Below, in pieces: positions 8,446 through 16,504 of a DNA stretch of 42,179 nt. Source of the stretch: Treponema sp. GTDB lineage: Bacteria > Spirochaetota > Spirochaetia > Treponematales > Breznakiellaceae. Below the pieces are notes generated by a model. That model was not told the origin of the DNA. It saw nothing but the letters and a program-made list of their open reading frames with translations, and did no database searches. Position 1 is the first letter of the stretch, and every line of letters begins with the position of its first letter. Where the stretch lies: assembly GCA_031257675.1 (NCBI GenBank), contig JAIROG010000079.1:1-42179 (forward strand), written 5' to 3'. The position numbers and the translations under genes are program-made.

Positions 8446-9531
8446 TTATAGAATAATATCTTCATCATCGGCAAGCAGTATCTCGCCTTTTTCCCGCCCG
8501 CGCCTGAACCAATTCAGGAAATCAGAGGCGACAACATCCGTCTCAAAGCGCGGCACAGTTCCTAAAATTTCGGCTTCTTCGCGTATTAAAGCGCGGCGCG
8601 GCGTTGAGACATTGGACAAAATTTTGTCAATAAAGACCTGTCTGCGCCCTTTCAGCAGAAAGACGATTTCTTTCTCGCTCATGGTTCGCAGTTTTTCTTC
8701 CAAAGCAAGATCGTTCATGCGCAGTATGTCGTCAAGCGTGTAGAGCCTCGCCCTCAAATTGTAGCCCAAGGACGGATCATCGCCATCCAATTCCCCCAGA
8801 AGCCTCGATTCAAAAGAAACATTCGACGCTTTGAGTATCTCCGCAAGCGCGTTCATGCCGTCAATCTGTTCAGAATCGGTTCGGCCTATTCTTCGCGCTT
8901 TCTCCTTGAGCGCAACCGCCGCCTGTTCCAAGACGAACGGCGCCACCTTGTTCATCTTGGCGATGCGCTTGATGATCTCGATTTTCTTCGCAGGCTCCTC
9001 ATTTTTTATCACGTCAGCCGCCAACTTCGCAGGCAACCTCGAAAGCGCCAGCGCTTCTGAGGCTGCGGATTCGTCTTTAAAGAGGATGCCCAACTGCTCC
9101 GCCGTAAAGTCTTCAAGAAACCCAAACGGACTCTCCACAGCATCAGGCGCAATCTTCCTGAGCATCGCCTCGCCTTTTTCCGGCCCGTAAGCCGCGTACA
9201 AAAGGTTTCGCGCCTCGTCAACGCCGCCTGAGAACGATCCCTTGTAACCTCCCGATGAAACCGTCATAAAAGACTGGAATTCGGCGAGCAATTCCTCCGC
9301 TTCCGCCTGAGTGACGCCTTTTATTGAAGCGATTTCTTTGGAAACAATCTCCGCCTGCTTGACATTGAGCTTTGAAAGTACTTTCGCCGCTTCATCCCCG
9401 CCAATAAGTATGAGAAGTTTCGCCACTTTCCGGTATTTTGAATCTTCACCGCTGGTCTTGACCAGTTCCTGTTCGGACGCATCGTCTTGAAACAAGTCCG
9501 ATAAAGCGGAATATCCGGGTTTTCTCGCCAT
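8446..9531 (-). CDS. fliG: Flagellar motor switch protein, FliG-1-type paralogue
   Basis: The 361-residue protein shows FliG architecture. The N-terminal part has YRKVAKLLILIGGDEAAKVLSKL, the middle part has LALSRLPAKLAADVI, and the C-terminal charged domain has KEIVFLLKGRRQVFIDKILSN. FliG lies at the base of the flagellar rotor and couples stator torque to the C-ring. The canonical EHPQTIA motif of the middle domain is replaced by ESPFGFLEDFTAEQ, and the extreme C-terminus carries an acidic tail (LLADDEDIIL). Spirochaetes commonly carry two FliG proteins; the divergent FliG-1 is not equivalent to FliG-2, and this gene fits FliG-1. It is preceded by a strong promoter (see 9542-9570) and has no ribosome site. 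No other flagellar gene lies in the window. Confidence 0.85.
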   Translation of the reverse strand: MARKPGYSALSDLFQDDASEQELVKTSGEDSKYRKVAKLLILIGGDEAAKVLSKLNVKQAEIVSKEIASIKGVTQAEAEELLAEFQSFMTVSSGGYKGSFSGGVDEARNLLYAAYGPEKGEAMLRKIAPDAVESPFGFLEDFTAEQLGILFKDESAASEALALSRLPAKLAADVIKNEEPAKKIEIIKRIAKMNKVAPFVLEQAAVALKEKARRIGRTDSEQIDGMNALAEILKASNVSFESRLLGELDGDDPSLGYNLRARLYTLDDILRMNDLALEEKLRTMSEKEIVFLLKGRRQVFIDKILSNVSTPRRALIREEAEILGTVPRFETDVVASDFLNWFRRGREKGEILLADDEDIIL

Positions 9532-9541
9532 ATCGAAAAAG

Positions 9542-9570
9542 ATTTTAACAAAAAGACGTTATGATTTCAA
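9542..9570 (-). promoter_or_regulatory. Sigma-70 promoter of the fliG paralogue
   Basis: On the minus strand: -35 TTGAAA (9565-9570), 17-base spacer, -10 TAAAAT (9542-9547), then only ten bases to the ATG at 9531. The expected transcription start is 3-4 bases before the ATG, so the mRNA would be essentially leaderless. Confidence 0.6.
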
Positions 9571-9678
9571 GAGCGTACAAGAGAAAAAATCTCAAGCCGG
9601 CGCCGCTGTGCGCATCCTCTCTCCCGCCGCCAATACATTTCGGCGCTGATTGAAAGAGACTCCCGGCGGCGCGCAGCG

Positions 9679-11016
9679 TCACCCAATATCCTTTCGCCAG
9701 TCCATGCCGTCAAAGCGCGCCGATTCGAGGGCGCGGTACGCCTTGCTTCTAGCGCTCTCCGCATCAGCGCCATACGCGGAAACGGCAAATGTCCTGCCGC
9801 CAGAGGTGAAGAAATTGCCGTCTTGCAGGCGTATGCCCGCGGCAAAGAGCTTCACGCCGGGAGACAATTCGCCGCCGTCCGGCGCCGCGCCGTTCACCGT
9901 CACCCGATCTCCTTTCCGGTATGGTCCCGGATACCCGCCGGCGACCGCAACCGGAGCGCACACGGCGCCATGTTTCCACACAAGCCGATTCTCCGCCAGA
10001 CTCCGGTCAAGAATCGCGGCGCACACATCCGCGAAGTCCGAATCAAGCAACGGCAAGATCGCCTGCGTTTCCGGATCGCCCAAGCGTACGTTGTATTCAA
10101 GCAGATGGCAATTTTCTTCCCGCACCATGAGTCCGAAAAAAATAAACCCGCGGTAATCAACGTTTTCCGCCTTAAGCCCTTTCAAAGTCGGCTCAAGGAT
10201 CGATGCGTGAAAATCCGCTCGCGCCGCTTCCGTAAAGTCCGGAACCGGCGCAATGGCGCCCATGCCGCCCGTGTTGGGTCCCATGTCGTTGTCAAAGCGG
10301 CGTTTGTGATCCCGCGCCGCAATGAAGGGCGCGATAACGCCCTCGCCGTTCTGAACGCTGACAGCGGCAAGAATGGAAACCTCTTTGCCCTGGAGAAAGT
10401 CTTCGATCACAACGGTTCTCCCCGCCTCCCCAATAACGCCGTCCTTCATGAAGGAGCGCAGACACGCTTCGGCTTCCGTAAAGCAACTCGCAATGACAAC
10501 GCCTTTGCCTGCGGCAAGCCCGTCCGCCTTGATGACAATGGGCCGCTTGGCATGGGAAAAATGGGTTTTCACATGCCGAAGCGCGTCTTCAAAACCCGCG
10601 CCGCTTGCGCTGACGGCATCGGCGGCAAATTTCCTGCCTGCCGCGGTACGGACGCCGTATTTCGCCATAAAAGCCTTTGAGAACGCCTTGCTCGCCTCAA
10701 GCCGCGCCGCCCTTTTGTCAGGACCCACAATGGCAAGGGAACGGCTGTGGAACGCGGCGACGATCCCAGCGGCAAGCGGCGCTTCAGGACCAACCACGCT
10801 GAATGCGACGCCCGCTTTTTCGGCGAAATCAGCCAGGATCATGTGTCCGGCTTCCGTTTCAGGATCAACATCGGCAAGTACGTTCTCACATTTCTTTTCG
10901 AGGGCGGTTCCGCCATTGCCCGGCGCCACAAAGACCGCATCGACCTTGGGCGACATAGCGAGTTTCCACGCAATGGCGTGTTCCCGTCCGCCTGAACCTA
11001 TAACGAGCGCCTTCAT
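9679..11016 (-). CDS. purD: Phosphoribosylamine-glycine ligase
   Basis: The 445-residue product begins MKALVIGSGGREHAIAWKL, the GAR-synthetase N-terminal signature. It has an ATP-grasp core (KADGLAAGKGVV, about residue 165) and the family motif RLGDPETQ (about residue 310). It makes glycinamide ribonucleotide from phosphoribosylamine, glycine and ATP in purine synthesis. Length is typical (420-430, here slightly longer through an insert near residues 135-150). ATG 11016 overlaps the TGA of leuB in an ATGA, so it is translationally coupled to the leucine gene. This is an uncommon pairing: no other pur gene is adjacent. Confidence 0.95.
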   Translation of the reverse strand: MKALVIGSGGREHAIAWKLAMSPKVDAVFVAPGNGGTALEKKCENVLADVDPETEAGHMILADFAEKAGVAFSVVGPEAPLAAGIVAAFHSRSLAIVGPDKRAARLEASKAFSKAFMAKYGVRTAAGRKFAADAVSASGAGFEDALRHVKTHFSHAKRPIVIKADGLAAGKGVVIASCFTEAEACLRSFMKDGVIGEAGRTVVIEDFLQGKEVSILAAVSVQNGEGVIAPFIAARDHKRRFDNDMGPNTGGMGAIAPVPDFTEAARADFHASILEPTLKGLKAENVDYRGFIFFGLMVREENCHLLEYNVRLGDPETQAILPLLDSDFADVCAAILDRSLAENRLVWKHGAVCAPVAVAGGYPGPYRKGDRVTVNGAAPDGGELSPGVKLFAAGIRLQDGNFFTSGGRTFAVSAYGADAESARSKAYRALESARFDGMDWRKDIG

Positions 11017-12152
11017 ATTTTATTCTCCAATAGTGTAATGACCGCTTCGCCCATTTCTCTGGTGCCGGCAATCGTTTCGCGCGCCGTAGCCCGCCCCTTG
11101 CCTGCAATGTCCAGAGTGCGCAACCCCGCGTCCAGCGCGGCGCTCACCGCGTCCTCAATGGCGCGGGCTTCTGTTTCAAGTCCAAAGGAATAGCGGAGCA
11201 TCATTGCGGCTGAAAGGATCGCGCCGAGCGGGTTTGCGATGTTTTTGCCGGCAATGTCAGGCGCGGAACCGTGTATCGGCTCGTACATACCCATAGGACG
11301 AAAATCTTTGGCAAGCGAATCTCGCGGGCTGCCGATGCTCGCCGAAGGCAGCATACCGATGGAACCTGCCAGCGCCGACGCTTCATCGGATAGAATGTCG
11401 CCGAAAAGGTTTGAGGTTGCGATAACGTCGAACTGTCCGGGAGCGCGGATAAGTTGCATGGCGGCGTTGTCAACATAGAGGAACGATGTCTCAACGTCAG
11501 GATACTCTTTCGACGCGACGGCGGCGACTTCGCGCCATAAACGGGACGATTCAAGCACATTCGCCTTGTCCACAATGCAGAGTTTCTTCCGCCTGCCCAT
11601 GGCGGCTTCGTAGCCCGCGCGCAACACCCGCTCTATTTCATCCCACGCATAGCGTTCAGTGTCAAAAGCCGCTTTGCCGTCCGCGCTCCGCCCCCGCTCC
11701 CCGAAGTAAAGCCCTCCGGTAAGCTCTCGCACGATGAGCAGGTCGAATCCCGGTTTGCCTTCGCTGTCGCTGGAAATGAGAACATCGTCTTTTAGCGGAC
11801 ACGCGCTCCGCAACTGGGGCGGCAATTTTGCCGGACGCAGGTTTGCAAACACGCCCAAACCTGCCCGCAAACCCAGAAGGGCGCGTTCAGGACGCAAATG
11901 ACCGGGCAGAGTTTCCCATTGCGGACCCCCGACCGCGCCCAACAGCAGGGCGTCGCACTGTTTTGCCGCCTCAAGCGTCTCTTTAGGCAACGGCTCGCCT
12001 GTACTGTCAATGGCGCAACCGCCCGCTTCAAGCTCCACATAATTGAAAACATGTCCCGACGCGTCGCCGACCGCATCAAGGACTTCCGTCGCCGGTTTAA
12101 TCACTTCCGGACCAATCCCGTCGCCGGGAACCAAGGCTATCGAATAAGTCAT
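11013..12152 (-). CDS. leuB: 3-isopropylmalate dehydrogenase
   Basis: The 379-residue protein starts MTYSIALVPGDGIGPEV. It carries the substrate-binding arginine/tyrosine region (RPERALLGLRAGLGVFANLRPAK; IVRELTGGLYFGERG) and the metal/cofactor end motif (NLFGDILSDEASALAGSIGMLPSAS; EPIHGSAPDIAGKN). It oxidises and decarboxylates 3-isopropylmalate with NAD+ in leucine biosynthesis. The REL(T)GG box favours isopropylmalate over isocitrate or tartrate. No leuA, leuC or leuD lies nearby. The gene heads a leuB-purD operon (ATGA overlap) and starts six bases after its -10 box, without a ribosome site. Confidence 0.95.
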   Translation of the reverse strand: MTYSIALVPGDGIGPEVIKPATEVLDAVGDASGHVFNYVELEAGGCAIDSTGEPLPKETLEAAKQCDALLLGAVGGPQWETLPGHLRPERALLGLRAGLGVFANLRPAKLPPQLRSACPLKDDVLISSDSEGKPGFDLLIVRELTGGLYFGERGRSADGKAAFDTERYAWDEIERVLRAGYEAAMGRRKKLCIVDKANVLESSRLWREVAAVASKEYPDVETSFLYVDNAAMQLIRAPGQFDVIATSNLFGDILSDEASALAGSIGMLPSASIGSPRDSLAKDFRPMGMYEPIHGSAPDIAGKNIANPLGAILSAAMMLRYSFGLETEARAIEDAVSAALDAGLRTLDIAGKGRATARETIAGTREMGEAVITLLENKI

Positions 12153-12158
12153 AGCGGG

Positions 12159-12187
12159 AATTTAGCATTTCCAGTGTTTTTTTGCAA
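12159..12187 (-). promoter_or_regulatory. Promoter of leuB-purD
   Basis: Minus strand: -35 TTGCAA (12182-12187), 17-base spacer, -10 TAAATT (12159-12164), then CCCGCT and the leuB ATG. The predicted transcript starts at or next to the ATG. Confidence 0.6.
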
Positions 12188-12351
12188 TATGGATTGCGCA
12201 AACCAGACGATTTTCCTTCGCCTAAAAATAAAGCATGTAAATTTAGTAAAAAACACGCGAATGTAGGGCGCGAAGGGCTTGATCTGTAAAAAATTATTAT
12301 ATGGGGCTTGCCGCCGTTATGCCGCTTGCAGTTATAAAAAATTAAAAAATA

Positions 12352-12440
12352 GAGTTGTTCAATAACTTCAGTTATTGAACAACTTCCGCTAAAAAACGGG
12401 CAGACTTGTGAGACAACCAACCGGGTTGTTGAACAAGTCC
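12352..12440. repeat. MITE-like repeat, full-length copy 1 (89 bp)
   Basis: It begins GAGTTGTTCAATAAC and ends GGGTTGTTGAACAAGTCC, with imperfect terminal inverted repeats. An internal hairpin follows the left end (GTTGTTCAATAAC / GTTATTGAACAAC). It is the same length and almost the same sequence as 40075-40163; shorter relatives lie at 18329-18384 and 42020-42057. It has no coding capacity. It sits between leuB and tRNA-Cys. Transposase of the IS5 type, whose remnants are in this window, could have mobilised it; that link is inference. Confidence 0.85.
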
Positions 12441-12450
12441 AATATATGTC

Positions 12451-12522
12451 AGGCGCCGAGCAGAATCGAACTGCTGCATAAAGGTTTTGCAGACCTCTCC
12501 CTTACCGCTTGGGTACGGCGCC
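12451..12522 (-). tRNA. tRNA-Cys (GCA)
   Basis: Minus-strand cloverleaf with acceptor GGCGCCG / CGGCGCC, D-arm around CCCAAGCGGTAAGG, anticodon stem AGGT/ACCT enclosing CTGCAAA (anticodon GCA) and T-arm GCAGCAGTTCGATTCTGC-like (TTCGATT). No CCA is encoded. It lies 60 bases upstream-side of rbfA's 3' end and next to a MITE-like copy. Confidence 0.9.
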
Positions 12523-12580
12523 ACTATAGTTTGAATGCTATCAAACTTTTTTTCTTTTGTCTAGCCCCGCTCGCGCTTTT

Positions 12581-12985
12581 TTACGCTTCGCCAACGCCGC
12601 CAGAGGCGCCGCCTTCAGCGGACAGCGCGACGGTCGCGGTTTCACCGGCGATTTCATCGATCTTCTTCATCAGATCAAGGGCTTCCTTAAAGTTCGCGTC
12701 CGCATGAAACCTGAGCTTTGGCGTCTGTCGTATGCGCATTTCACGGGCAAGATGCGCCTGAATAAAACCCGCGGCGCTCTGCAAGCCTGCGACGCCCTTC
12801 TCCAAATTTGCCTCGCTGCGGAATGTCGAGACATAGATGTCAGCCCATGTCAAATCTTTAGACGCCTCAACTCGTGTAATGGAAAGAAAAGGATGTACAC
12901 GAGGATCTTTTATCTTGCCTTCAACGATGAGTTTGCCGGTTATTTCCTGAATAAGCGTTCCAAGCCGCTCTAATCTGTATTCCAC
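12581..12985 (-). CDS. rbfA: Ribosome-binding factor A
   Basis: The 134-residue, KH-fold-type small protein shows the RbfA pattern: YRLERLGTLIQEITGKLI, DPRV near residue 28, an ADIYVSTF strand, then a helix and TPKLRFHADANFKEA. RbfA binds the 30S subunit near helix 1 and helps late 16S maturation, especially in the cold. The start is GTG at 12985, with a TATGAT -10-like box only a few bases upstream and no ribosome site. The C-terminus is Gly/Ala/Glu-rich. Unlike in many bacteria, it is not beside infB or truB here. Confidence 0.88.
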   Translation of the reverse strand: MEYRLERLGTLIQEITGKLIVEGKIKDPRVHPFLSITRVEASKDLTWADIYVSTFRSEANLEKGVAGLQSAAGFIQAHLAREMRIRQTPKLRFHADANFKEALDLMKKIDEIAGETATVALSAEGGASGGVGEA

Positions 12986-13046
12986 GCGATCATACTACAA
13001 CGTCTCCGAAAAAAAAACAAGAGCGTTGTAAGGACGGCAGGATCCG

Positions 13047-14171
13047 TCATGCCGAAAAACGCCCGCCCTTCCGCTCAACTGGCGCGGGCTGTAGAACTGG
13101 TATTACAGGCTCGGTAAGCGCAATGCCGCACGGGAAATCTTCTTTTGCAAGCGACACGGTCTCGCCGTCCATTTGCGCCAATATGGGGTGTTCGCCCTGA
13201 AACTCAACGCGGGAGGCGGCGAACAGCGCCACTTCCGGCTTGTCTATATGAGTCCCGGTGGTAAACGTGTTCTTGAGCAGGAGCTTCCTGTACGCGGGCA
13301 TTTGCCAGACTATGCATACGTTGCGGTCGTCCGGCAAAATACGCTTGCGCGAACCGTAGGTGCGGCGTCCGCTTGCGCCAACCGCCAAGAGGAGGGGCTT
13401 TCCGGAGAGGGAGCGAATCTCTGCGCCCGCTTCATCGAAAAGCGTGATGTCCATGTGTCCAACGGTGTAAATTCTATCGTATAAAAGGGACGCGATGTCA
13501 ACCCAGAGTTTGTAAGAATCTCCGGGCAACGCGCCTTTCATCTTATTAGTGTTATGCGTCACAAAAGCGTCCAGCCCCACGGACAGGATGTTGAACGCCA
13601 AAAACGGACCCTTGTCCGCGCCTGCGCAGGCAAGCCTCACCGCGGGCGTAAACGTCACTTTTGAGGGCGAAACAATGAGATCGAGCGCTTTGCCAAGCTC
13701 CCATGCGTCAGAGCCGTCGTTGCCCGTGCCCATGGGAAGCCGCAGTACGGCGCAACGCTTGCGGAGCGATTCACCGGCGTAGAAGAAGGCGGTCAGTACT
13801 TCAAGGCTGGTTCCGTCCCCGCCCGCCGTGATGATAAGATGAAAAGCGTCGTCCCGCGCCATTGCCGCAATAACGGCTTCGGCAAACTGTCTCGCGTCTC
13901 CCGCCTTGCCGGTGAGCGACAAGCCGGCGACATCAGCGCAGCCAACGCCGGAAGGAGCCGCGTCTTTATGCAATGGATGTAGTCCGGCTTTCTCTACCGC
14001 GGCGTCAAGATCCGCCGCATGTTTTTTCCACCGTGATGTTATGGTGAACCCGCCGGCTTTCGGATTCGCTATAATACTCCAACGCAAGGGTTTGTCTTTG
14101 GCAAGGGGCGTATGGGCGCAAATTTTTGCGATGCCCGCGCCAAAAAGAGCAAGATTGTCAGCGCTTTTCAT
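13047..14171 (-). CDS. Diacylglycerol kinase family lipid kinase
   Basis: The 374-residue protein has the lipid-kinase catalytic domain. The N-terminal strand is SIIANPKAGG, the nucleotide loop is ITAGGDGTSLEVL, and LPMGTGNDGSDAWELG is the PMGTGND box. The second domain is the beta-rich lid (FLAFNILSVGLDAFV..., QMDGETV). Relatives phosphorylate diacylglycerol, sphingosine or undecaprenol-type lipids; YegS-type enzymes are close relatives. The substrate cannot be set from sequence. No membrane segment is visible. The start ATG 14171 lies three to six bases from -10-like boxes and has no ribosome site. Confidence 0.85.
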   Translation of the reverse strand: MKSADNLALFGAGIAKICAHTPLAKDKPLRWSIIANPKAGGFTITSRWKKHAADLDAAVEKAGLHPLHKDAAPSGVGCADVAGLSLTGKAGDARQFAEAVIAAMARDDAFHLIITAGGDGTSLEVLTAFFYAGESLRKRCAVLRLPMGTGNDGSDAWELGKALDLIVSPSKVTFTPAVRLACAGADKGPFLAFNILSVGLDAFVTHNTNKMKGALPGDSYKLWVDIASLLYDRIYTVGHMDITLFDEAGAEIRSLSGKPLLLAVGASGRRTYGSRKRILPDDRNVCIVWQMPAYRKLLLKNTFTTGTHIDKPEVALFAASRVEFQGEHPILAQMDGETVSLAKEDFPCGIALTEPVIPVLQPAPVERKGGRFSA

Positions 14172-14174
14172 GGC

Positions 14175-14206
14175 ATTATAATAGCACAGATGCGGAAATG
14201 CGGGAA
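14175..14206 (-). promoter_or_regulatory. Possible promoter of the lipid kinase gene
   Basis: Minus strand: overlapping -10 candidates TATTAT (14178-14183) and TATAAT (14175-14180), three to six bases before ATG 14171. A weak -35 TTCCCG lies 17 bases further up at 14201-14206. The mRNA would be leaderless if used. Confidence 0.4.
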
Positions 14207-14370
14207 GAGGTCTCTGGCGATCCGGATATCGCCTTGATTATTTTTCCGTTTTTATATGCTGAATTGGTGAGCGCGTTCCAAAGACTGCCGCTTTGACGCG
14301 CGTTCTGGAACAGCTTCTGTCGCCGCATTATGTAATGTTGTTCCCGCCGTCAATGAAGAAAGGAGTAAGC

Positions 14371-14735
14371 ATGCTTGCAATCTTACAGATACTGGTAGAT
14401 AGTCTATCTCATGGCGATAATTACAGTAGGTCTATGGTACCCCGCAAAAGCGGCGCTGGCGTTGAGGGATGCTTTATAGGAAAACGAAGTCCGGGACCGT
14501 GAGTCACGGCGACAAACGCCGGGTCGCCTGTCCGGCTGTCCGCTTACGGAGTTGCCGGGCGTCGCCTGCTTCACAGGCTGCGGCGGGACTCTTCGCGGGA
14601 ACATGGATCAACTGGCAGTTTGCCGCCATCACCTTGCCGGAATTCTTCAGCAAACGTTTCCGTGACGAAAAGAACGTCCTGAAAACCGTTGCGGCGGTCA
14701 TCATCCTTGCCTTCTTTTCCATATATACCGCTCTA
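14371..14735 (+). pseudogene. Decayed partial duplicate of putP
   Basis: The sequence aligns piecewise with the intact putP start (14836 onward). Shared stretches include the N-terminal region, TTTATAGGAAA, GGGAACATGGATCAACTGGC (14597 region) and GTTTCCGTGACGAAAAGAAC. Segments are deleted relative to putP (around the EAFWT and QTANN codons), the frame is broken, and TGA stops occur. Upstream of both copies is the same GCCTTGATTATTTTT-type stretch (14231 and 14752), so the duplicated unit was about 520 bp and included the 5' flank. Similarity stops near 14735. It is a dead copy; whether its flank acts in regulation of the real gene is unknown. Confidence 0.85.
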
Positions 14736-14835
14736 TACGCCTCTTCTCCCCGCCTTGATTATTTTTTCAGTTTTTTATATGCTTCTTACAATATTTAATA
14801 TCATTCATCATCATTGCCAACAATAAGGAGGCGGC

Positions 14836-16395
14836 ATGACCGTTGTGAATATACAGATGTTACTAGGTATAGTTGTATACCTGTTGATCATAATCTCGGT
14901 AGGATTATGGTACGCCCGCAGGAGCAACACCGGCATTGAGGAATACTTTATAGGAAAGCGGGGGCTGGGACCGTGGGTCGCGGCGATGAGCGCCGAGTCG
15001 TCCGACATGTCCGGCTGGCTGCTTATGGGGTTGCCGGGCGTCGCCTACTTCACAGGCTGCGGCGAGGCGTTTTGGACTGCGGCGGGACTCTTCGCGGGAA
15101 CATGGATCAACTGGCAGTTGGTCGCCAAACGCCTCAGAAACTATTCCCAAACCGCGAATAACGCCATCACCCTGCCGGAATTTTTCGGCAAACGTTTCCG
15201 TGACGAAAAGAACGTCCTGAAAACCGTTGCGGCGGTCATCATTCTTGTCTTCTTTTCCATATATACCGCATCGCAATTCGTCACCTTCGGCAAACTGTTC
15301 ACCTATGTATTTAACGCGGAAAACTATTATTCGATGATAGTGATATTCGGCGCGGTGATTCTGCTGATATACACCCTGCTCGGCGGCTTTCTCGCCGTTT
15401 GTATGACAGACCTCATTCAAGGCATCTTGATGTTCTTCGCTTTGGCGGCCGTGCTTGTCTTCGGGTTCGTGTTCTCAGGCGGCTTTGGCGGCATTGGGGA
15501 ACGGATAGGCGACATCCCCCGGTTTTTGGATATATTCGGCATAGCGGCGCCGGTCATGCAAGACGGCGTTCAGGCGGCCGCCTCTGGAGCGCCCCTGTTC
15601 GGCGCCGGCGCCGATTATCCGTTTCTCAGCATTCTCTCGTGCCTCGCGTGGGGGTTGGGCTATTTCGGCATGCCCCATGTGCTGATACGCTTCATGGCTA
15701 TAGAAAACGCATCGAAAATATGGAAGTCAAAATGCATCGCCGTCACATGGTGTTTCATCTCCCTCTTCGCGGCGGTCTCCATTGGGATCATCGGGCGCGC
15801 CTACTTTCCCACTCTTCTTGGCACGGCGAGCGACGCTGAGAACATATTCCTGCATTTAACATCGGATTTCTTTCCGCCCCTCATTGCGGGCTTTGCGCTT
15901 TCAGGCATTCTCGCCGCCTCCATGAGTTCCTCGGATTCGTACATGCTCGCGGTCTCTTCATCCTTCGCAAACGACCTTTTCAAGACCTTCTTCAAGAAGG
16001 CGCGGGAAGCCGCGGTCATGTGGGTGGCGAGGCTGGCGATAGTTCTTGTCGCCATTTTCGGGACAATAATCGCCCTTTCAGGAAGCCAGTCCATATTTCA
16101 GATTGTTTCCTACGCGTGGGCGGGATTCGGGGCGGCTTTCGGACCGCTTGTGCTTTTTTCCCTTTTTTGGAAACGCACCACGCTTCCGGCGGCGGCAGCC
16201 GGCATGGTGTCAGGCGGCGTCATGGTCGTGATCTGGAAGAATGTCATCAGCAAATTTGGCGGCGTCTTCGCCATCTACGAGTTGCTTCCTTCCTTTATCC
16301 TTTCCTGCGTTGTCATTTTCATAGTGAGCCTGCTCACCAAAGCGCCCTCAACGGAAATTCAAAGGGAATTTGACTCGGTGAAAGCAATGCGGTGA
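14836..16395 (+). CDS. putP: Sodium/proline symporter
   Basis: The 519-residue membrane protein of the sodium:solute symporter (SSS) family has about 13 predicted transmembrane segments. PutP features are GIEEYFIGKRGLGPWVAAMS (Na+ site region near residue 35), GWLLMGLPG and SGILAASMSSSDSYMLAVSS (TM9 region with the conserved Ser/Thr cluster). It takes up proline with sodium. The start is fixed by AAGGAGG at 14824-14830, six bases before the ATG. A decayed copy of its first half lies immediately upstream. It is followed at about 110 bp by paaK; the intervening sequence has a GCTTGC/GCAAG-type hairpin, so the two are probably separate units. Confidence 0.93.
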   Translation: MTVVNIQMLLGIVVYLLIIISVGLWYARRSNTGIEEYFIGKRGLGPWVAAMSAESSDMSGWLLMGLPGVAYFTGCGEAFWTAAGLFAGTWINWQLVAKRLRNYSQTANNAITLPEFFGKRFRDEKNVLKTVAAVIILVFFSIYTASQFVTFGKLFTYVFNAENYYSMIVIFGAVILLIYTLLGGFLAVCMTDLIQGILMFFALAAVLVFGFVFSGGFGGIGERIGDIPRFLDIFGIAAPVMQDGVQAAASGAPLFGAGADYPFLSILSCLAWGLGYFGMPHVLIRFMAIENASKIWKSKCIAVTWCFISLFAAVSIGIIGRAYFPTLLGTASDAENIFLHLTSDFFPPLIAGFALSGILAASMSSSDSYMLAVSSSFANDLFKTFFKKAREAAVMWVARLAIVLVAIFGTIIALSGSQSIFQIVSYAWAGFGAAFGPLVLFSLFWKRTTLPAAAAGMVSGGVMVVIWKNVISKFGGVFAIYELLPSFILSCVVIFIVSLLTKAPSTEIQREFDSVKAMR

Positions 16396-16504
16396 CTATA
16401 GCGGAACGTGGATGATTAAACGTGAAATCCGGTACATGTAAAAATCTGTTTTTTCGCTTGCTTTCTCATGCAAGATATGGAATACTTATAAAGAAGGGGT
16501 GCTT

